Part shown: positions 26,489 to 36,086 of the stretch, in pieces
Layout of the letters: each line of letters begins with the position of its first letter
Position numbering within the stretch: the first letter of the stretch is position 1
Assembly: GCA_913062595.1 (NCBI GenBank)
Contig: CAJXWT010000001.1
Location: 1 to 64,000 of the forward strand
Length of the DNA stretch: 64,000 nt
Direction: 5' to 3'
Origin: an uncultured Fidelibacterota bacterium
Lineage (GTDB): Bacteria; Fidelibacterota; Marinisomatia; Marinisomatales; TCS55
The notes under the pieces: model-generated
What the model was told of the DNA's origin: nothing
Seen by the model: the letters and a program-made list of their open reading frames with translations, nothing else
Database searches by the model: none
Program-made: the position numbers and the translations under genes

Positions 26489-27280
26489 TTGAATTTGATT
26501 ACTTATCCTAAATCTTACAGTTTAGTTTCAAATGGTATGCAACTGCCGGTCTATTTTATTTCAGACGTACATCTTATGGATCAGTGGTCCGATGGCGAAA
26601 CAGATCATCAAAAACACCTTAATCGTTTTCTTGATCATATACACCATACCGGTGGAACGCTGTTTATCAATGGTGACTTATTCGATTATTATTTTGAATA
26701 CAAAGATGTAATTCCAAAAGGCTATTTCCCCATATACAATCAACTATATACCTTGAAAAATTCTGGCATTGAAATTCATTATATCCTTGGGAATCATGAT
26801 TTCTGGGTTATGGATTTTATTAAAAAACATTTGACAACACAAACATATGAAAACGATGTAACGCTGGAATTAAATGGTAAAAAATTCTACATTTCCCATG
26901 GTGATGGCCACCTTTCTTGGGACCATGGATACAGATTATTGAAGCGTATAATTCACAGTCGATTGTTTATTTGGGCTTACCGTTGGATTCACCCGAACAT
27001 CGGGTTCAAGATTGCCAGCTGGATTTCTAAGCGCGGAAAACACTATGATCATTCAGATGAATATAATCAGCGCGTACTAGATGAAATGACTGAACTTGCG
27101 AGGGAAAAAGTTCGGCAAGGATTTGATTATCTTGTTTTAGGGCATTACCATCAGGCTATTGATCAGTCAGTTGAAAATGGAAAACTGATTATTCTTGGGG
27201 ATTGGCTAACATTTTTTACGTATGGCTATTTTGATGGTACTGACCTCACACTCAAAAAATGGGGCGAGCATGAAGCATAG
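26489..27280 (+). CDS. LpxH-like UDP-2,3-diacylglucosamine hydrolase / calcineurin-type phosphoesterase
   Basis: A 263-residue metallophosphoesterase. All metal-site blocks of the LpxH group are visible: S-D26-V-H28-L, NGDLFDYYF near 61-69, LGNHDFW near 99-105, SHGDG near 135-139, and GHYHQA near 215-220. LpxH hydrolyses UDP-2,3-diacylglucosamine to lipid X in lipid A synthesis, in keeping with the LPS genes elsewhere in the window. The frame opens with TTG 26489, behind a weak purine-rich site. ATG 26537 (MQLPVYFISDVHL) is an equally plausible start and would remove 16 residues. It diverges from the beta-barrel gene and leads a three-gene set. Confidence 0.88.
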   Translation: MNLITYPKSYSLVSNGMQLPVYFISDVHLMDQWSDGETDHQKHLNRFLDHIHHTGGTLFINGDLFDYYFEYKDVIPKGYFPIYNQLYTLKNSGIEIHYILGNHDFWVMDFIKKHLTTQTYENDVTLELNGKKFYISHGDGHLSWDHGYRLLKRIIHSRLFIWAYRWIHPNIGFKIASWISKRGKHYDHSDEYNQRVLDEMTELAREKVRQGFDYLVLGHYHQAIDQSVENGKLIILGDWLTFFTYGYFDGTDLTLKKWGEHEA

Positions 27281-28409
27281 GAAGGGATTAATCCTGCTAG
27301 TGTTGCTATCATTCACCCTCAATAGTTGTTCATTTATCAAAAAGATTTTCCCTGGTAAACAAGAAGAAGCCCCCAGAGTGACTTTTGAATTAATCGATAA
27401 ATTACGGATTGCTTACGAAGATGGTCGGATTCAGGCTCTTGAAGAGTTGATTTCAATATATAATGATAGCAGCCTTCCCTTCGAGGCACGTATCGAAGCT
27501 GGTAGAGTACTTGGAGACTCACAACATCCCACGGCACTCAATGCGATTGCCCAAATGGTTTCAGGAGGAGAAGCATTAGACATAACTTTCATGGAGGAAT
27601 CCATAAAACTGCTAACGAAATTCAGAGAAAATCCTAAGGCAGCGGAGGCTATGATCCAAGGCATGGAAAATATTGAACTAAAGACTAATAGTCTCCACAT
27701 GACACTGGTAAGAAGCCTGAATAAAATCCGTGTGGAAGACCAAGTATTGGCTTTACTTGATCTTTATGAGATTGCTCACGCTAATGTTGAACGGACTGAT
27801 CAACTATTAGCCGAAACATTGGGGGCAATTGGAACAGAAGAAGTGGTTCCAATACTTGTTAGTATAGCAAGAAATCCAATTCTAAAAATCGGTGTGCGAA
27901 ACCGTGCAGTAGAAATTCTTGGTAAGAAAAATCCTGCTGATGTGGCTAATGCATTTGCCGAATTGTTAAATGACCCCGCCACCAATTTAGAAGTACGGGA
28001 ATTTGCTTTGAATACTATGCGCGGTGTGAAACAAGAGAACCTTATTCTGGCTCTATTAAATACATATAATATGGGGCGCAACGAATATTACAGTCTCTTG
28101 AATACTCTACTAGAAGCACTGGGAAATTTCGACGACCCGCAAGTATTTAAAGCCATTATCCAAATTGGTCTTACTGATGATCTGCCCCTTGATTTAAGAA
28201 AAAAAGCTATTGAAAGCCTAGGAGGATTAAATAATCCAAATGTAATTCCAAGATTTCTTCCGCTATTAGCAGATGCAAAAAACTATACACTACATGGTTC
28301 GATTGTTCAAATGGTCGGTAGGTTGGGTAAACGGGATGTGTATCATGAAAAGATACGTCGATTAGCATTTACCGCCCACATGAAAGAAAGTCAATACATT
28401 GTACCATAG
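27270..28409 (+). CDS. HEAT-repeat lipoprotein
   Basis: A 379-residue exported lipoprotein made of HEAT-like helical repeats. I chose ATG 27270 because it opens a lipoprotein signal (MKHRKGLILLVLLSFTLNSC, lipobox L-N-S-C20); the longer frame from 27222 does not. Recurrent units such as RIEAGRVLGD, VRNRAVEILGKKNPADVANAFAELL and LRKKAIESLGGLNNPNVIPRFLPLL mark the repeats from about residue 60 to the end. These usually mediate protein-protein contacts. The start overlaps the end of the LpxH-like gene by 11 bases. Its molecular partner is unknown. Confidence 0.85.
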   Translation: MKHRKGLILLVLLSFTLNSCSFIKKIFPGKQEEAPRVTFELIDKLRIAYEDGRIQALEELISIYNDSSLPFEARIEAGRVLGDSQHPTALNAIAQMVSGGEALDITFMEESIKLLTKFRENPKAAEAMIQGMENIELKTNSLHMTLVRSLNKIRVEDQVLALLDLYEIAHANVERTDQLLAETLGAIGTEEVVPILVSIARNPILKIGVRNRAVEILGKKNPADVANAFAELLNDPATNLEVREFALNTMRGVKQENLILALLNTYNMGRNEYYSLLNTLLEALGNFDDPQVFKAIIQIGLTDDLPLDLRKKAIESLGGLNNPNVIPRFLPLLADAKNYTLHGSIVQMVGRLGKRDVYHEKIRRLAFTAHMKESQYIVP

Positions 28410-29214
28410 AATAATTGTAATCATTTTGTTAATTCAATTTGGCTCGGCACAGGATATTACCACTGCAGACCAGATTGAGGATCCATTTGAAATTGTGGAA
28501 GAGGATACAGCAGCATTAACTGTACCGGATACCACGCTGATACCCATACCAGAATTACGAGACGATGGAGATACACTTGCTATTCTTCCTCTTGGTAAGC
28601 CCTTTTTCAACTATGATTCGGATATCAAGCAATTGCAAAACCAGATAGATTCACTGAGAGCCATAGTAAAAATTATTGAAAGATATCAGAGTATGCCCAC
28701 AGTGGACGAGGATATTATAAACCTAATTAAGGTTCCTAATATGCAGCATCGTATTGAACTGACAAATGGTACCGTTATTTTAGGAGAAATAATTGATGAA
28801 AATGCAGATGAATTATTTATCCAGACTACACTTGGACGGTTGGTAATTACAAAAGATAAAGTGATTTCAGTACAGCAGGAACGCCCCCCTGGCCCTAAGG
28901 TTGAATTGGTCGGAGATCCTTTTGTGAACGCATATCCAGATCGCGAAGAAATTGTCGGTACAGTAATTAATACTGGTGAAATTCGAGCAGACTTTGTGCG
29001 AACAGAAGCAAAGCTCTGGTCTCCTACGACTCAATTAGTGGCCAAGGATTCAGCTTTTGTGAATGGCGCCATGATAACTTATAAATCAGGTGTTATCAGT
29101 GATACATCAATTGACCCTGGACAGACTGCCAATTTCAAGATCGTGATTCAAAAACCTCCGACCGCGGAAGTAGAGTATAGAACGTATGCTATCCGCTGGG
29201 TCCGGACAAACTAA
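28399..29214 (+). CDS. Periplasmic protein with coiled coil and FxLYD-like C-terminal domain
   Basis: A 271-residue secreted protein with a TTG start and signal peptide (MYHRIIVIILLIQFGSAQD). A short acidic linker is followed by a predicted coiled coil near residues 72-95 (DIKQLQNQIDSLRAIVKIIER). Next is a small beta domain (MQHRIELTNGTVILGEIIDE, then LGRLVITKDKVISV). The C-terminal beta sandwich from about 190 (EIVGTVINTGEIRADFVRTEAKLW, SGVISDTSIDPGQTANFKIVI) has the pattern of FxLYD-type domains. It overlaps the HEAT lipoprotein gene by 11 bases and probably works with it. Function unknown. Confidence 0.75.
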   Translation: MYHRIIVIILLIQFGSAQDITTADQIEDPFEIVEEDTAALTVPDTTLIPIPELRDDGDTLAILPLGKPFFNYDSDIKQLQNQIDSLRAIVKIIERYQSMPTVDEDIINLIKVPNMQHRIELTNGTVILGEIIDENADELFIQTTLGRLVITKDKVISVQQERPPGPKVELVGDPFVNAYPDREEIVGTVINTGEIRADFVRTEAKLWSPTTQLVAKDSAFVNGAMITYKSGVISDTSIDPGQTANFKIVIQKPPTAEVEYRTYAIRWVRTN

Positions 29215-29218
29215 CCAA

Positions 29219-32200
29219 TTATTTCAACAACACCATCTTCCTGGTCTGTACAAACGCACCTGCCTGTATCTGGTAAAGATAGATCCCAGCACCTACTCGT
29301 TCACCATAGTCATTAGTAGCATCCCAGATCACTGACTTGTAGCCTACATCCTGAGAACCATTAACTAAGGTTCTAACCTTTCTACCAATCATATCATAAA
29401 CTGCAATCTTTACATCACTTTGCTCTGGCAAAGTGTAACGAAGCGTTGTAGAAGGGTTGAACGGATTAGGATAATTCTGATGAATGGTATATTCATTCGG
29501 CATAGCATTCTCAAGATCAGCCCACATCACTGTCATATCAACCGTTGGTGAAAATTCACCCATATTACCAGAATGATCTAAGGCAGATATGCGATAATAA
29601 AGTGTAACGCCAACCTCGTATTCTGTATCCAGATACGTTGTATTGATAGTCTCAATAGATTGGTAACTGCCGAAATTTTCATCATTTGATTTATCCAATC
29701 TAAAGTATTGAAAATCTTCATCACTACTTATATCCCAAACTAATTCAATCCCTGATCCCCCTATAGCAGCCGTAAACCCAGTTGGAACACCCGGTGGTAA
29801 ATTATCAATGGAATAACCAATAGCTGGCCAAGAATCAAGGAAATAATTGGGATCTTCCGTATGGGCCGTAACCATAAACATGCTCCAATAAATTCCAGCA
29901 GCAGTAGAATCACCTAACGTTGGCACCACTGTGCTATACATTTGCATACCATGCCAAGGTACAGTAGTAACGTAATCCCATAATTCTTCTGGAGCTTCTG
30001 GAACCAGGCGCCAAATCGAATATTGTGTGAAATAATTCCAATATCCAGGTTGACCAGGATACCAGACCAGACGCATCTGACGACCCTGATCATTGGGTAC
30101 GTCTCCTGCGTAAACAATTATTGGTGGTTCTTCATACCACGGGTCATAGAGATAAAAATCTATCCAAATTTCTCCATTTTCTTCGACATATACAAACTCA
30201 GTATAGTATTCTAACCCCTCAGCCCAAGCACTTACATAATAATCGTAACCACCTATGACTTCCAGAGAATACCAACCATAATCGTCTGTTTGAGTATAAA
30301 CGCCATAACCTATTTCATCAGACCAAGCATCTACATTGGCATAGGGTATTGTCTCACCATACATATCGTAGACATAACCATTAATTACGGAATTAACATC
30401 TCCGTAACTTTCCAATGTTATATTATACTCAACGTCGTCTCTATCATCTATATAAACTGAATCTGCGTAGAAATCATAATATCCATTTGCATAAGCATTA
30501 ACATAGTAATAATTATCACCTAATACCCATGTTTCATAGAAACCGTCTTCACCTGTCCAGCTATATCCATATATCCCTAATGCATCATTCCAAAAGTTTA
30601 TGCCCACATCCATCACTGGATTACCATTTTCATCTGCGACCACTCCGTAAACCATAGTGGTCAATTCAAGTAACTCAAAATTAACATCAGTTACACCACC
30701 ATCTACATCAACCCACTGATAATTAGGAGTTATGACCATATTGGGACCTAGCTGTCCAAAGATATCCCACATATAAACATCATATTGTCCTACATCAGTA
30801 TCCATCTCATATACACCATTAGCATCCGTCATAGCAGCATGAGGATAATAATAAGTATCTGGCCCCCAGGCCCAAGTCAATAAGTTAGGAGTAGCAGGAT
30901 CTACACTACCCGATATAGAGGCCCCCATTCCAGGTGGGTTCCAACCAGTTACATCCAATGTTGCAACATCATGATATCCACCATTATCAAAATCTAAACC
31001 CGCAAAAAACCAGGTTGTATTTTGCATAGTCAGCCAAAATAAAATACCTTGATCATCATCCCAAGGATCATTCGGATCGAATGTAGCTTGTACAATACCA
31101 ACTGCCGGGTTTTCATCAAACTCATCGTTATCTACTATTATAATATCTCCCACGACGACATAATCTGTATCGCTTAACTCGCTATCCATGTTAAAATCAT
31201 AAACGATATGCATCAAACCAGCATTGGGTTCTGCTGCTGCAGAATCAAAAGTGATTGTAACTACAAGGGGACTACCTGCTGCTAATTCTGCACTTTCCTC
31301 ACCATTTAATTCGATGGTGAAATTGCTGAATTCCAAGTCAATATAGTTATCAACTTCCATAATAAACGCTCTATCCCAATCACACTGATTGTCATTCCAG
31401 GTGCCATTCATAAACATTTCCGCACAATCTTCGCCATTTAGATCATTGGGTTCCCCTGCTGCCCAATTAGTATAAACTACATCTTCTCCAGTGGTCCATA
31501 CCCAATCTCCTTCCGTTGCTATATCACTAAAGCCAATCCAACTATTATTTCCGGTTTGTTGTATTAAGGAATAAATAAAATCATTTTCTTCCTCAGATGA
31601 AATAGTGACCAAGTGTCCGCCTGCATTATCACTCATATTATCAGCTTCATACCAGGTTGTATCAACATTTGAAAAATAGTAATCACTTTCTCCAAAGGAT
31701 CCGGCGTATTCAAATTCGCTATCGTCAAAATCATCAAGCGTACTATAATAAACTTGATCAATATGAACTGTAGATGAATCAGAACTTGAATGCCCAACTA
31801 ATATTAGAGTTTCCACAGGTTCAACAACATCTGTAACATTATTGATACTAAACATATAATCAGGTTCATCTGGTATATATTCGGCTGTATCAGGAAGGGC
31901 CCATACGGATACAGTGTCCCCATCCACAGCAACAACCTGCCAGAAATATTGATCATAAGCAACTTCTGAAGTTGAAACTGAATCATAGGCTCCTTCCTGC
32001 CAGTAAAACGAACCAATAACCCCTTCACTAGGTGATGTATACACTGTATAGAAATTTAAATTCGATAAAAAGTTTGGATCAATGGCAACAGAAAAATGGA
32101 AATAATCGTTATAGGGCTGGGTAGCAATTGTTGCAAACTTAACCCTGGCTACAATTAAAGCATTTGTGGGATTAATTTCTACATCAGGATCAATGGTCCC

Positions 32201-33070
32201 ATCTATTTGTACCCAACTTGTATATTCTCCAAAGGGATCTAAGGCACTAGTTAAATTCAGATTACCTTCACTTACTGCAGCAGTCCCCCAGCCCCACCAG
32301 GCCCAAGTGTAATCACTCGTAAAAGTAAGATTTGCACCAGGAGTTGCATCGGTATCAAAGGTTTCGAGCCACCAGGAATCCCGGCTGTTCCACTGACTGG
32401 GGTTTATATTTCCTGAGGAATTACTATTTAAAATATTATTGAAAGCACTGGTTTTTTTAAAGACGCTCGATTTCTGCGGCATTGATGATGCACGGTTTAT
32501 CTGTTCTGTAAAAGACGTGAAATTACCGAACATTCCTTTCTTGTTTTCATTGCTCATCATGCTCTGTTGTTCTTTTAGTGTTGAAAAATCAATGACATTT
32601 GGCGCATGTTTTTCATTCTGAAACTTCTGTCTTAATGAATTTTTTCTTTTTAATTGTGCCTCACGAAAATCTTTTGATCTTTTCGGCATATTAAAGGTGC
32701 GGTTTATTTGATCCTGAAGATTGGGAATGTTATTATATTTTCTGATCTTATCGATTTCACGTTTTCTATTCATCTTTTTCTTTATATCTGAGAAATTAAT
32801 AGCACCAATGTCATCTCCATCACGCCGGAAATTCTTTTTCAGGGAATTTTCCCTTTTCAGTTGCGCATTATTATGTTCTAAAGTTCGCTCTTTAAATTGG
32901 TCTGTCTTTCTAATGCGTTGTAGGTTATCAACATCTATGGGAACAGTAATATCATTACTCGCAACAATTTGTTTTTGCTGCTGAGTCTCTTCTTGAACTT
33001 TTACATTATCATCTAATGCAAAAATAAATGATAGGGTAAATAAAGGTAGTATTAATGACCAACGTTTCAT
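29219..33070 (-). CDS. Giant secreted protein: N-terminal repeats, C-type lectin domain, carboxypeptidase-regulatory repeats, type IX sorting domain
   Basis: A 1283-residue surface or released protein with signal peptide (about residues 1-19) and strong ribosome site (GAGGAGG). Residues 45-200 hold two and a half basic repeats (INFSDIK / IDFSTLK, SLKKNF / SLRQKF, INRTFNMP / INRASSMP). Residues about 465-580 form a C-type lectin-like domain with WIGF, E540PN (a mannose-type calcium motif) and GTWNDNQC. From about 740 come tyrosine-rich carboxypeptidase-regulatory/Ig-like repeats (GVYEMDTDVGQYDVY, YGVVADENGNPV, INGYVYDMYGETIPYANV), then a fibronectin-like part. The last roughly 90 residues are a type IX (Por) C-terminal domain, from NYPNPFNPSTTLRYTLPE to TRKMVLLK. 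It likely binds glycans outside the cell; that is inference. Confidence 0.85.
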   Translation of the reverse strand: MKRWSLILPLFTLSFIFALDDNVKVQEETQQQKQIVASNDITVPIDVDNLQRIRKTDQFKERTLEHNNAQLKRENSLKKNFRRDGDDIGAINFSDIKKKMNRKREIDKIRKYNNIPNLQDQINRTFNMPKRSKDFREAQLKRKNSLRQKFQNEKHAPNVIDFSTLKEQQSMMSNENKKGMFGNFTSFTEQINRASSMPQKSSVFKKTSAFNNILNSNSSGNINPSQWNSRDSWWLETFDTDATPGANLTFTSDYTWAWWGWGTAAVSEGNLNLTSALDPFGEYTSWVQIDGTIDPDVEINPTNALIVARVKFATIATQPYNDYFHFSVAIDPNFLSNLNFYTVYTSPSEGVIGSFYWQEGAYDSVSTSEVAYDQYFWQVVAVDGDTVSVWALPDTAEYIPDEPDYMFSINNVTDVVEPVETLILVGHSSSDSSTVHIDQVYYSTLDDFDDSEFEYAGSFGESDYYFSNVDTTWYEADNMSDNAGGHLVTISSEEENDFIYSLIQQTGNNSWIGFSDIATEGDWVWTTGEDVVYTNWAAGEPNDLNGEDCAEMFMNGTWNDNQCDWDRAFIMEVDNYIDLEFSNFTIELNGEESAELAAGSPLVVTITFDSAAAEPNAGLMHIVYDFNMDSELSDTDYVVVGDIIIVDNDEFDENPAVGIVQATFDPNDPWDDDQGILFWLTMQNTTWFFAGLDFDNGGYHDVATLDVTGWNPPGMGASISGSVDPATPNLLTWAWGPDTYYYPHAAMTDANGVYEMDTDVGQYDVYMWDIFGQLGPNMVITPNYQWVDVDGGVTDVNFELLELTTMVYGVVADENGNPVMDVGINFWNDALGIYGYSWTGEDGFYETWVLGDNYYYVNAYANGYYDFYADSVYIDDRDDVEYNITLESYGDVNSVINGYVYDMYGETIPYANVDAWSDEIGYGVYTQTDDYGWYSLEVIGGYDYYVSAWAEGLEYYTEFVYVEENGEIWIDFYLYDPWYEEPPIIVYAGDVPNDQGRQMRLVWYPGQPGYWNYFTQYSIWRLVPEAPEELWDYVTTVPWHGMQMYSTVVPTLGDSTAAGIYWSMFMVTAHTEDPNYFLDSWPAIGYSIDNLPPGVPTGFTAAIGGSGIELVWDISSDEDFQYFRLDKSNDENFGSYQSIETINTTYLDTEYEVGVTLYYRISALDHSGNMGEFSPTVDMTVMWADLENAMPNEYTIHQNYPNPFNPSTTLRYTLPEQSDVKIAVYDMIGRKVRTLVNGSQDVGYKSVIWDATNDYGERVGAGIYLYQIQAGAFVQTRKMVLLK
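29222..29508 (-). repeat. Type IX C-terminal domain coding repeat, copy 1
   Basis: The 3' end of the giant gene encodes the sorting domain PNPFNP...IWDATNDYG...GIYLYQIQAG. It is clearly related at DNA level to 33262-33548 in the same orientation (for example the stretches around ACCATCTTCC and CATCCCA are shared), so the two are diverged direct repeats about 4 kb apart. Boundaries are approximate. Confidence 0.7.
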
Positions 33071-33258
33071 GGCTTTTTCCTCCTCAATAAATTATTAGCT
33101 ATTAATAATTAAGCAAGCTATTAAACTCAATCTACAATTACAGTTCTTAAGAATCAACTGCACAAGAATATTTTGGTAATTTGAGTGATTTGTATCACTT
33201 TAAAAACGTAATTAAATTCTAATAAATAAAGCGTTATAATAAATATTGTTGGAATACG

Positions 33259-34959
33259 CTATCTCAGTAATACCATCTTCCTTGTCTTTACAAAATTACC
33301 TGCTTGTATTTGGTATAAATAAATCCCACCGCTAACCGGTTTACCATAATGATTAGTGGCATCCCAAATCACTGATCTAGAGCCAGCAACCTGGGCCTGA
33401 TCGATCAGGGTTTTTACCTTTATACCCAGCAAATCATAGATGGTAATAATAACAAATATATTTTCTGGCAAATGATAACCAATTGTTGTTTGAGGGTTGA
33501 AGGGGTTTGGAAAATTCTGATGTAGCCTGAATTTATTGGGAAGATAAGTCAATGTCTGCGTATTCATATATAGTTCAATAGGGCCCATAGGTTCCAAATC
33601 ATGACCCGTAAAACCAAGGTAATCAGTTGGGTAACGATGCACCCGAAAAGTGCGATTCATACTAGAACCCTGTGGGCCACCTTGACCGGGTATTTCCTCT
33701 CCCTGATATAACGGTCCCGTATTCACTACAGGATTTACATAATCCCAGACCAATGATCCTGCAGAATCTATCTCAAAATAATGACCTTGAGGCCCATCAC
33801 ATATCAAGGTATTACCATTTTCCAGACGGTGAGCACCTGAAATACTAGATGCGAAAAAATCGCTTGGCGGTGTTGCCGTATATTGCCAACTTAAAGCATC
33901 CGGACCATAGACACCGCTGCTATCCAATACATAAAGATTATCTTCTCCAATTGGCTGGGTGATTACATCAATAGATGTATAGGAACCATCAGGACGGCCG
34001 CTACCATTATTAAAAACCATGATTTTTGAACCATTTTCAATCCAGCGCGTATCATGCTGACCAAAAAACATGCGCACATTGTTATTGTCAAATATATAGG
34101 ATTGCGGGTTACCCCAGCGATAAAGTAAATCACCACCTTTTCCACTATTTCCACCACTATGACTGGCCGCTTCAGCGGTAGTTGTGCTATGGTCGATTAT
34201 CCATATTTCACCAAAATGATGTACTGATAACATTATCTGGTCTAGTTCAGCATTATAATCCACTGCATTGATATGCAGCCAGTCTCCACCATCAGTATTG
34301 GGGCCAATGGGATAATTAATATTTACCAGTTCTGGGTGGTCAGATACAATGCCATAGTTGGCTTTTGATGAGTCATCTTCCTGAATTATGTGATCCCATA
34401 CATGCCATTCCCATACAACGCTGTTGCTATCGGGATCCACCTCTATTATATGATCAGGCCAAAATCCAAATGGTTGTAAACTGCCACCAAGCAATATAGG
34501 ATTTCGTCCATTTGCTATGGCCTCAGCATCAGTTTTATGTTCCCACGCTATAAGAAGGACATTTCCATTTGGCAGTGATTCAATATCATGGTGCTGCCAA
34601 AATTGGTTACTAAAGTAATCAAATTCCCAAATTAAGTTTCCATCCCAATCTATAATTTCAACTCCGCCACCACGCCCTCCAGTTTGAAAAAACTGTCCCT
34701 GTAATCTTCGGGTACGCAACAAATCACCATTTTCTAAAATGTATACTGAAAGGCCCGGCCTGTAGTTGCTGGGCCAGGATTTTACCAGTTCTCCATTATT
34801 ATCAATGAGGTAGGTTACATTATAAGACATGGGTGCAAATAATGTGTAACCCGGCGCAGCAGCAGCGGCATTCAAGAAAAGTCCTACAGTTTGCTCCTGG
34901 CCCTGTCCAATTAATATACTGAAAATAAATAGAAAATAAATAATTTTATGAATATTCAT
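33259..34959 (-). CDS. Arylsulfotransferase-like (ASST) secreted protein with type IX sorting domain
   Basis: A 566-residue protein with signal peptide (MNIHKIIYFLFIFSILIGQ). The body is a six-bladed ASST-type propeller: GYTLFAPMSYNVTYLIDNNGELV, the IESLPNGNVLLIAW blade, DWLHINAVDY, FFGQHDTRWIENGSKIMVFNNG and SGAHRLENGNTLICDGPQG are typical of bacterial arylsulfotransferases (PF14269/PF05935-like). Histidines in HIN, GQHD and SGAH are candidates for the sulfate-handling site. The last roughly 90 residues match the C-terminal domain of the upstream giant protein (NFPNPFNPQTTIGYHLPE ... TRKMVLLR), so it should leave by the type IX route rather than stay periplasmic. True sulfotransferase activity is unproven. 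Confidence 0.82.
   Translation of the reverse strand: MNIHKIIYFLFIFSILIGQGQEQTVGLFLNAAAAAPGYTLFAPMSYNVTYLIDNNGELVKSWPSNYRPGLSVYILENGDLLRTRRLQGQFFQTGGRGGGVEIIDWDGNLIWEFDYFSNQFWQHHDIESLPNGNVLLIAWEHKTDAEAIANGRNPILLGGSLQPFGFWPDHIIEVDPDSNSVVWEWHVWDHIIQEDDSSKANYGIVSDHPELVNINYPIGPNTDGGDWLHINAVDYNAELDQIMLSVHHFGEIWIIDHSTTTAEAASHSGGNSGKGGDLLYRWGNPQSYIFDNNNVRMFFGQHDTRWIENGSKIMVFNNGSGRPDGSYTSIDVITQPIGEDNLYVLDSSGVYGPDALSWQYTATPPSDFFASSISGAHRLENGNTLICDGPQGHYFEIDSAGSLVWDYVNPVVNTGPLYQGEEIPGQGGPQGSSMNRTFRVHRYPTDYLGFTGHDLEPMGPIELYMNTQTLTYLPNKFRLHQNFPNPFNPQTTIGYHLPENIFVIITIYDLLGIKVKTLIDQAQVAGSRSVIWDATNHYGKPVSGGIYLYQIQAGNFVKTRKMVLLR
33262..33548 (-). repeat. Type IX C-terminal domain coding repeat, copy 2
   Basis: Second copy of the sorting-domain segment, at the 3' end of the ASST-like gene, with the protein signature PNPFNP...IWDATNHYG...GIYLYQIQAG. 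It parallels 29222-29508. Such direct repeats can recombine or simply reflect shared domain ancestry. Boundaries are approximate. Confidence 0.7.
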
Positions 34960-34998
34960 TCCTTTTTTCCCAATATAATTATTTGTATTGAGGTCTTT

Positions 34999-35928
34999 TT
35001 ATGATGAGGAAAAATTACCTCCTGAAATAATTATACCAACTTTTTTATCTTTAAACATCTGCTTGGTTTCCATTAGAGCAGCTAATGGCACAGCAGAAGA
35101 CGGTTCTATATTGTCCTTCAGAGTTTTGGACATCATATTCATCATTGGTAAAATTTTATGCTCCGGAGCAGTAATTATATCTTTTACATGTTTTAGAATT
35201 ATCGGGAATGTTTTTGTGCCCAAAGACGTGCGTAAACCATCAGCAACTGTATCCGGATAATTAGATGGAATGAGTTTCCTTTCTTCAAAGGATTGACGAG
35301 CGTCGTCTGCAAGCGCCGGTTCGACACCAACTACATTTATTATTGGTGCTATCTCTGATACCGCAACTGCAATGCCACTTATCAAACCACCACCGCCTAC
35401 GGGCACTAGAACCATATCCAGGTCCGGTACTTCTTCAAGCAATTCCAATGCAACCGTACCTTGTCCAGAAATAATTCGATAATCATTATACGGATGGATA
35501 ACTGTCGCACCAGTTGCTTTCTGTACCTTTAGTAAAGTTTCCTCGCGGCTATCAACCTGGGCTTCACATTCAACAATTTTAGCACCTAAATTTTCGATCA
35601 AATTTCGTTTATATGGCAACGCATTCTTGGGTAGCACTACCGTAGCGTTTATGCCACGAATTTTTGCCGCTAAGCTTAGAGCAGTACCGTGGTTACCTGA
35701 TGAGACTGTAACTACACCGTTATTTGCTTCCTTCTCACCCAGACTAAATACCGCATTCACCGCTCCACGAATTTTAAATGATCCAGAACGCTGCAGATTT
35801 TCGCACTTGAAATATAATTCAACACCTGCATTTTCATTTATTTCTGTACTTGATTTAACGGGTGTTTTATGGACATGCGTTTTTATTCTACTGTGTGCAT
35901 CTCGAATTGTATTAATAGTTACCTGCAT
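34999..35928 (-). CDS. Threonine/serine dehydratase-like PLP enzyme (second paralogue)
   Basis: A 309-residue fold-type II PLP enzyme. The PLP lysine is K52 in GSFKIRGA, the asparagine loop is SSGNHGTA near 83-90, and the phosphate site is VPVGGGGLISGIA near 175-187. There is no ACT domain, so it resembles catabolic threonine dehydratase or serine racemase. It is clearly homologous to the enzyme at 16541-17497 but well diverged. It stands alone, after the type IX cargo genes and divergent from the bactofilin operon. The ORF ends in a Ser-rich tail (SGGNFSSS) at the normal family end (GGN), so it is not truncated. Confidence 0.88.
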   Translation of the reverse strand: MQVTINTIRDAHSRIKTHVHKTPVKSSTEINENAGVELYFKCENLQRSGSFKIRGAVNAVFSLGEKEANNGVVTVSSGNHGTALSLAAKIRGINATVVLPKNALPYKRNLIENLGAKIVECEAQVDSREETLLKVQKATGATVIHPYNDYRIISGQGTVALELLEEVPDLDMVLVPVGGGGLISGIAVAVSEIAPIINVVGVEPALADDARQSFEERKLIPSNYPDTVADGLRTSLGTKTFPIILKHVKDIITAPEHKILPMMNMMSKTLKDNIEPSSAVPLAALMETKQMFKDKKVGIIISGGNFSSS

Positions 35929-36011
35929 AGTATTTTACTATAGACTCAAAATTTCAATAACTGGCAATAGCTTGTATTTCCTTTGTAATGTTAATATTTT
36001 TAAACAATGTT

Positions 36012-36041
36012 TTTCGATCATATACTAATTTATGATCGAAA
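36012..36041. promoter_or_regulatory. Perfect 11-bp inverted repeat, candidate operator
   Basis: TTTCGATCATA at 36012-36022 is exactly mirrored by TATGATCGAAA at 36031-36041 across an 8-base spacer. It lies 45 bases before the first bactofilin ATG and 83 bases before the start of the divergent dehydratase gene. Neither flank continues in a run of T, so it does not look like a terminator. A dimeric regulator site serving one or both genes is the likelier reading. Confidence 0.5.
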
Positions 36042-36086
36042 GCATTCAATAACCGAGGTAGAAAAGGGAAATTTCAGGAGTAATCT

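Noticed and set aside
33142-33160. Palindrome TTCTTAAGAA upstream of the giant secreted gene as an operator
   Set aside because: Short AT-rich palindromes are expected by chance; nothing else supports it.
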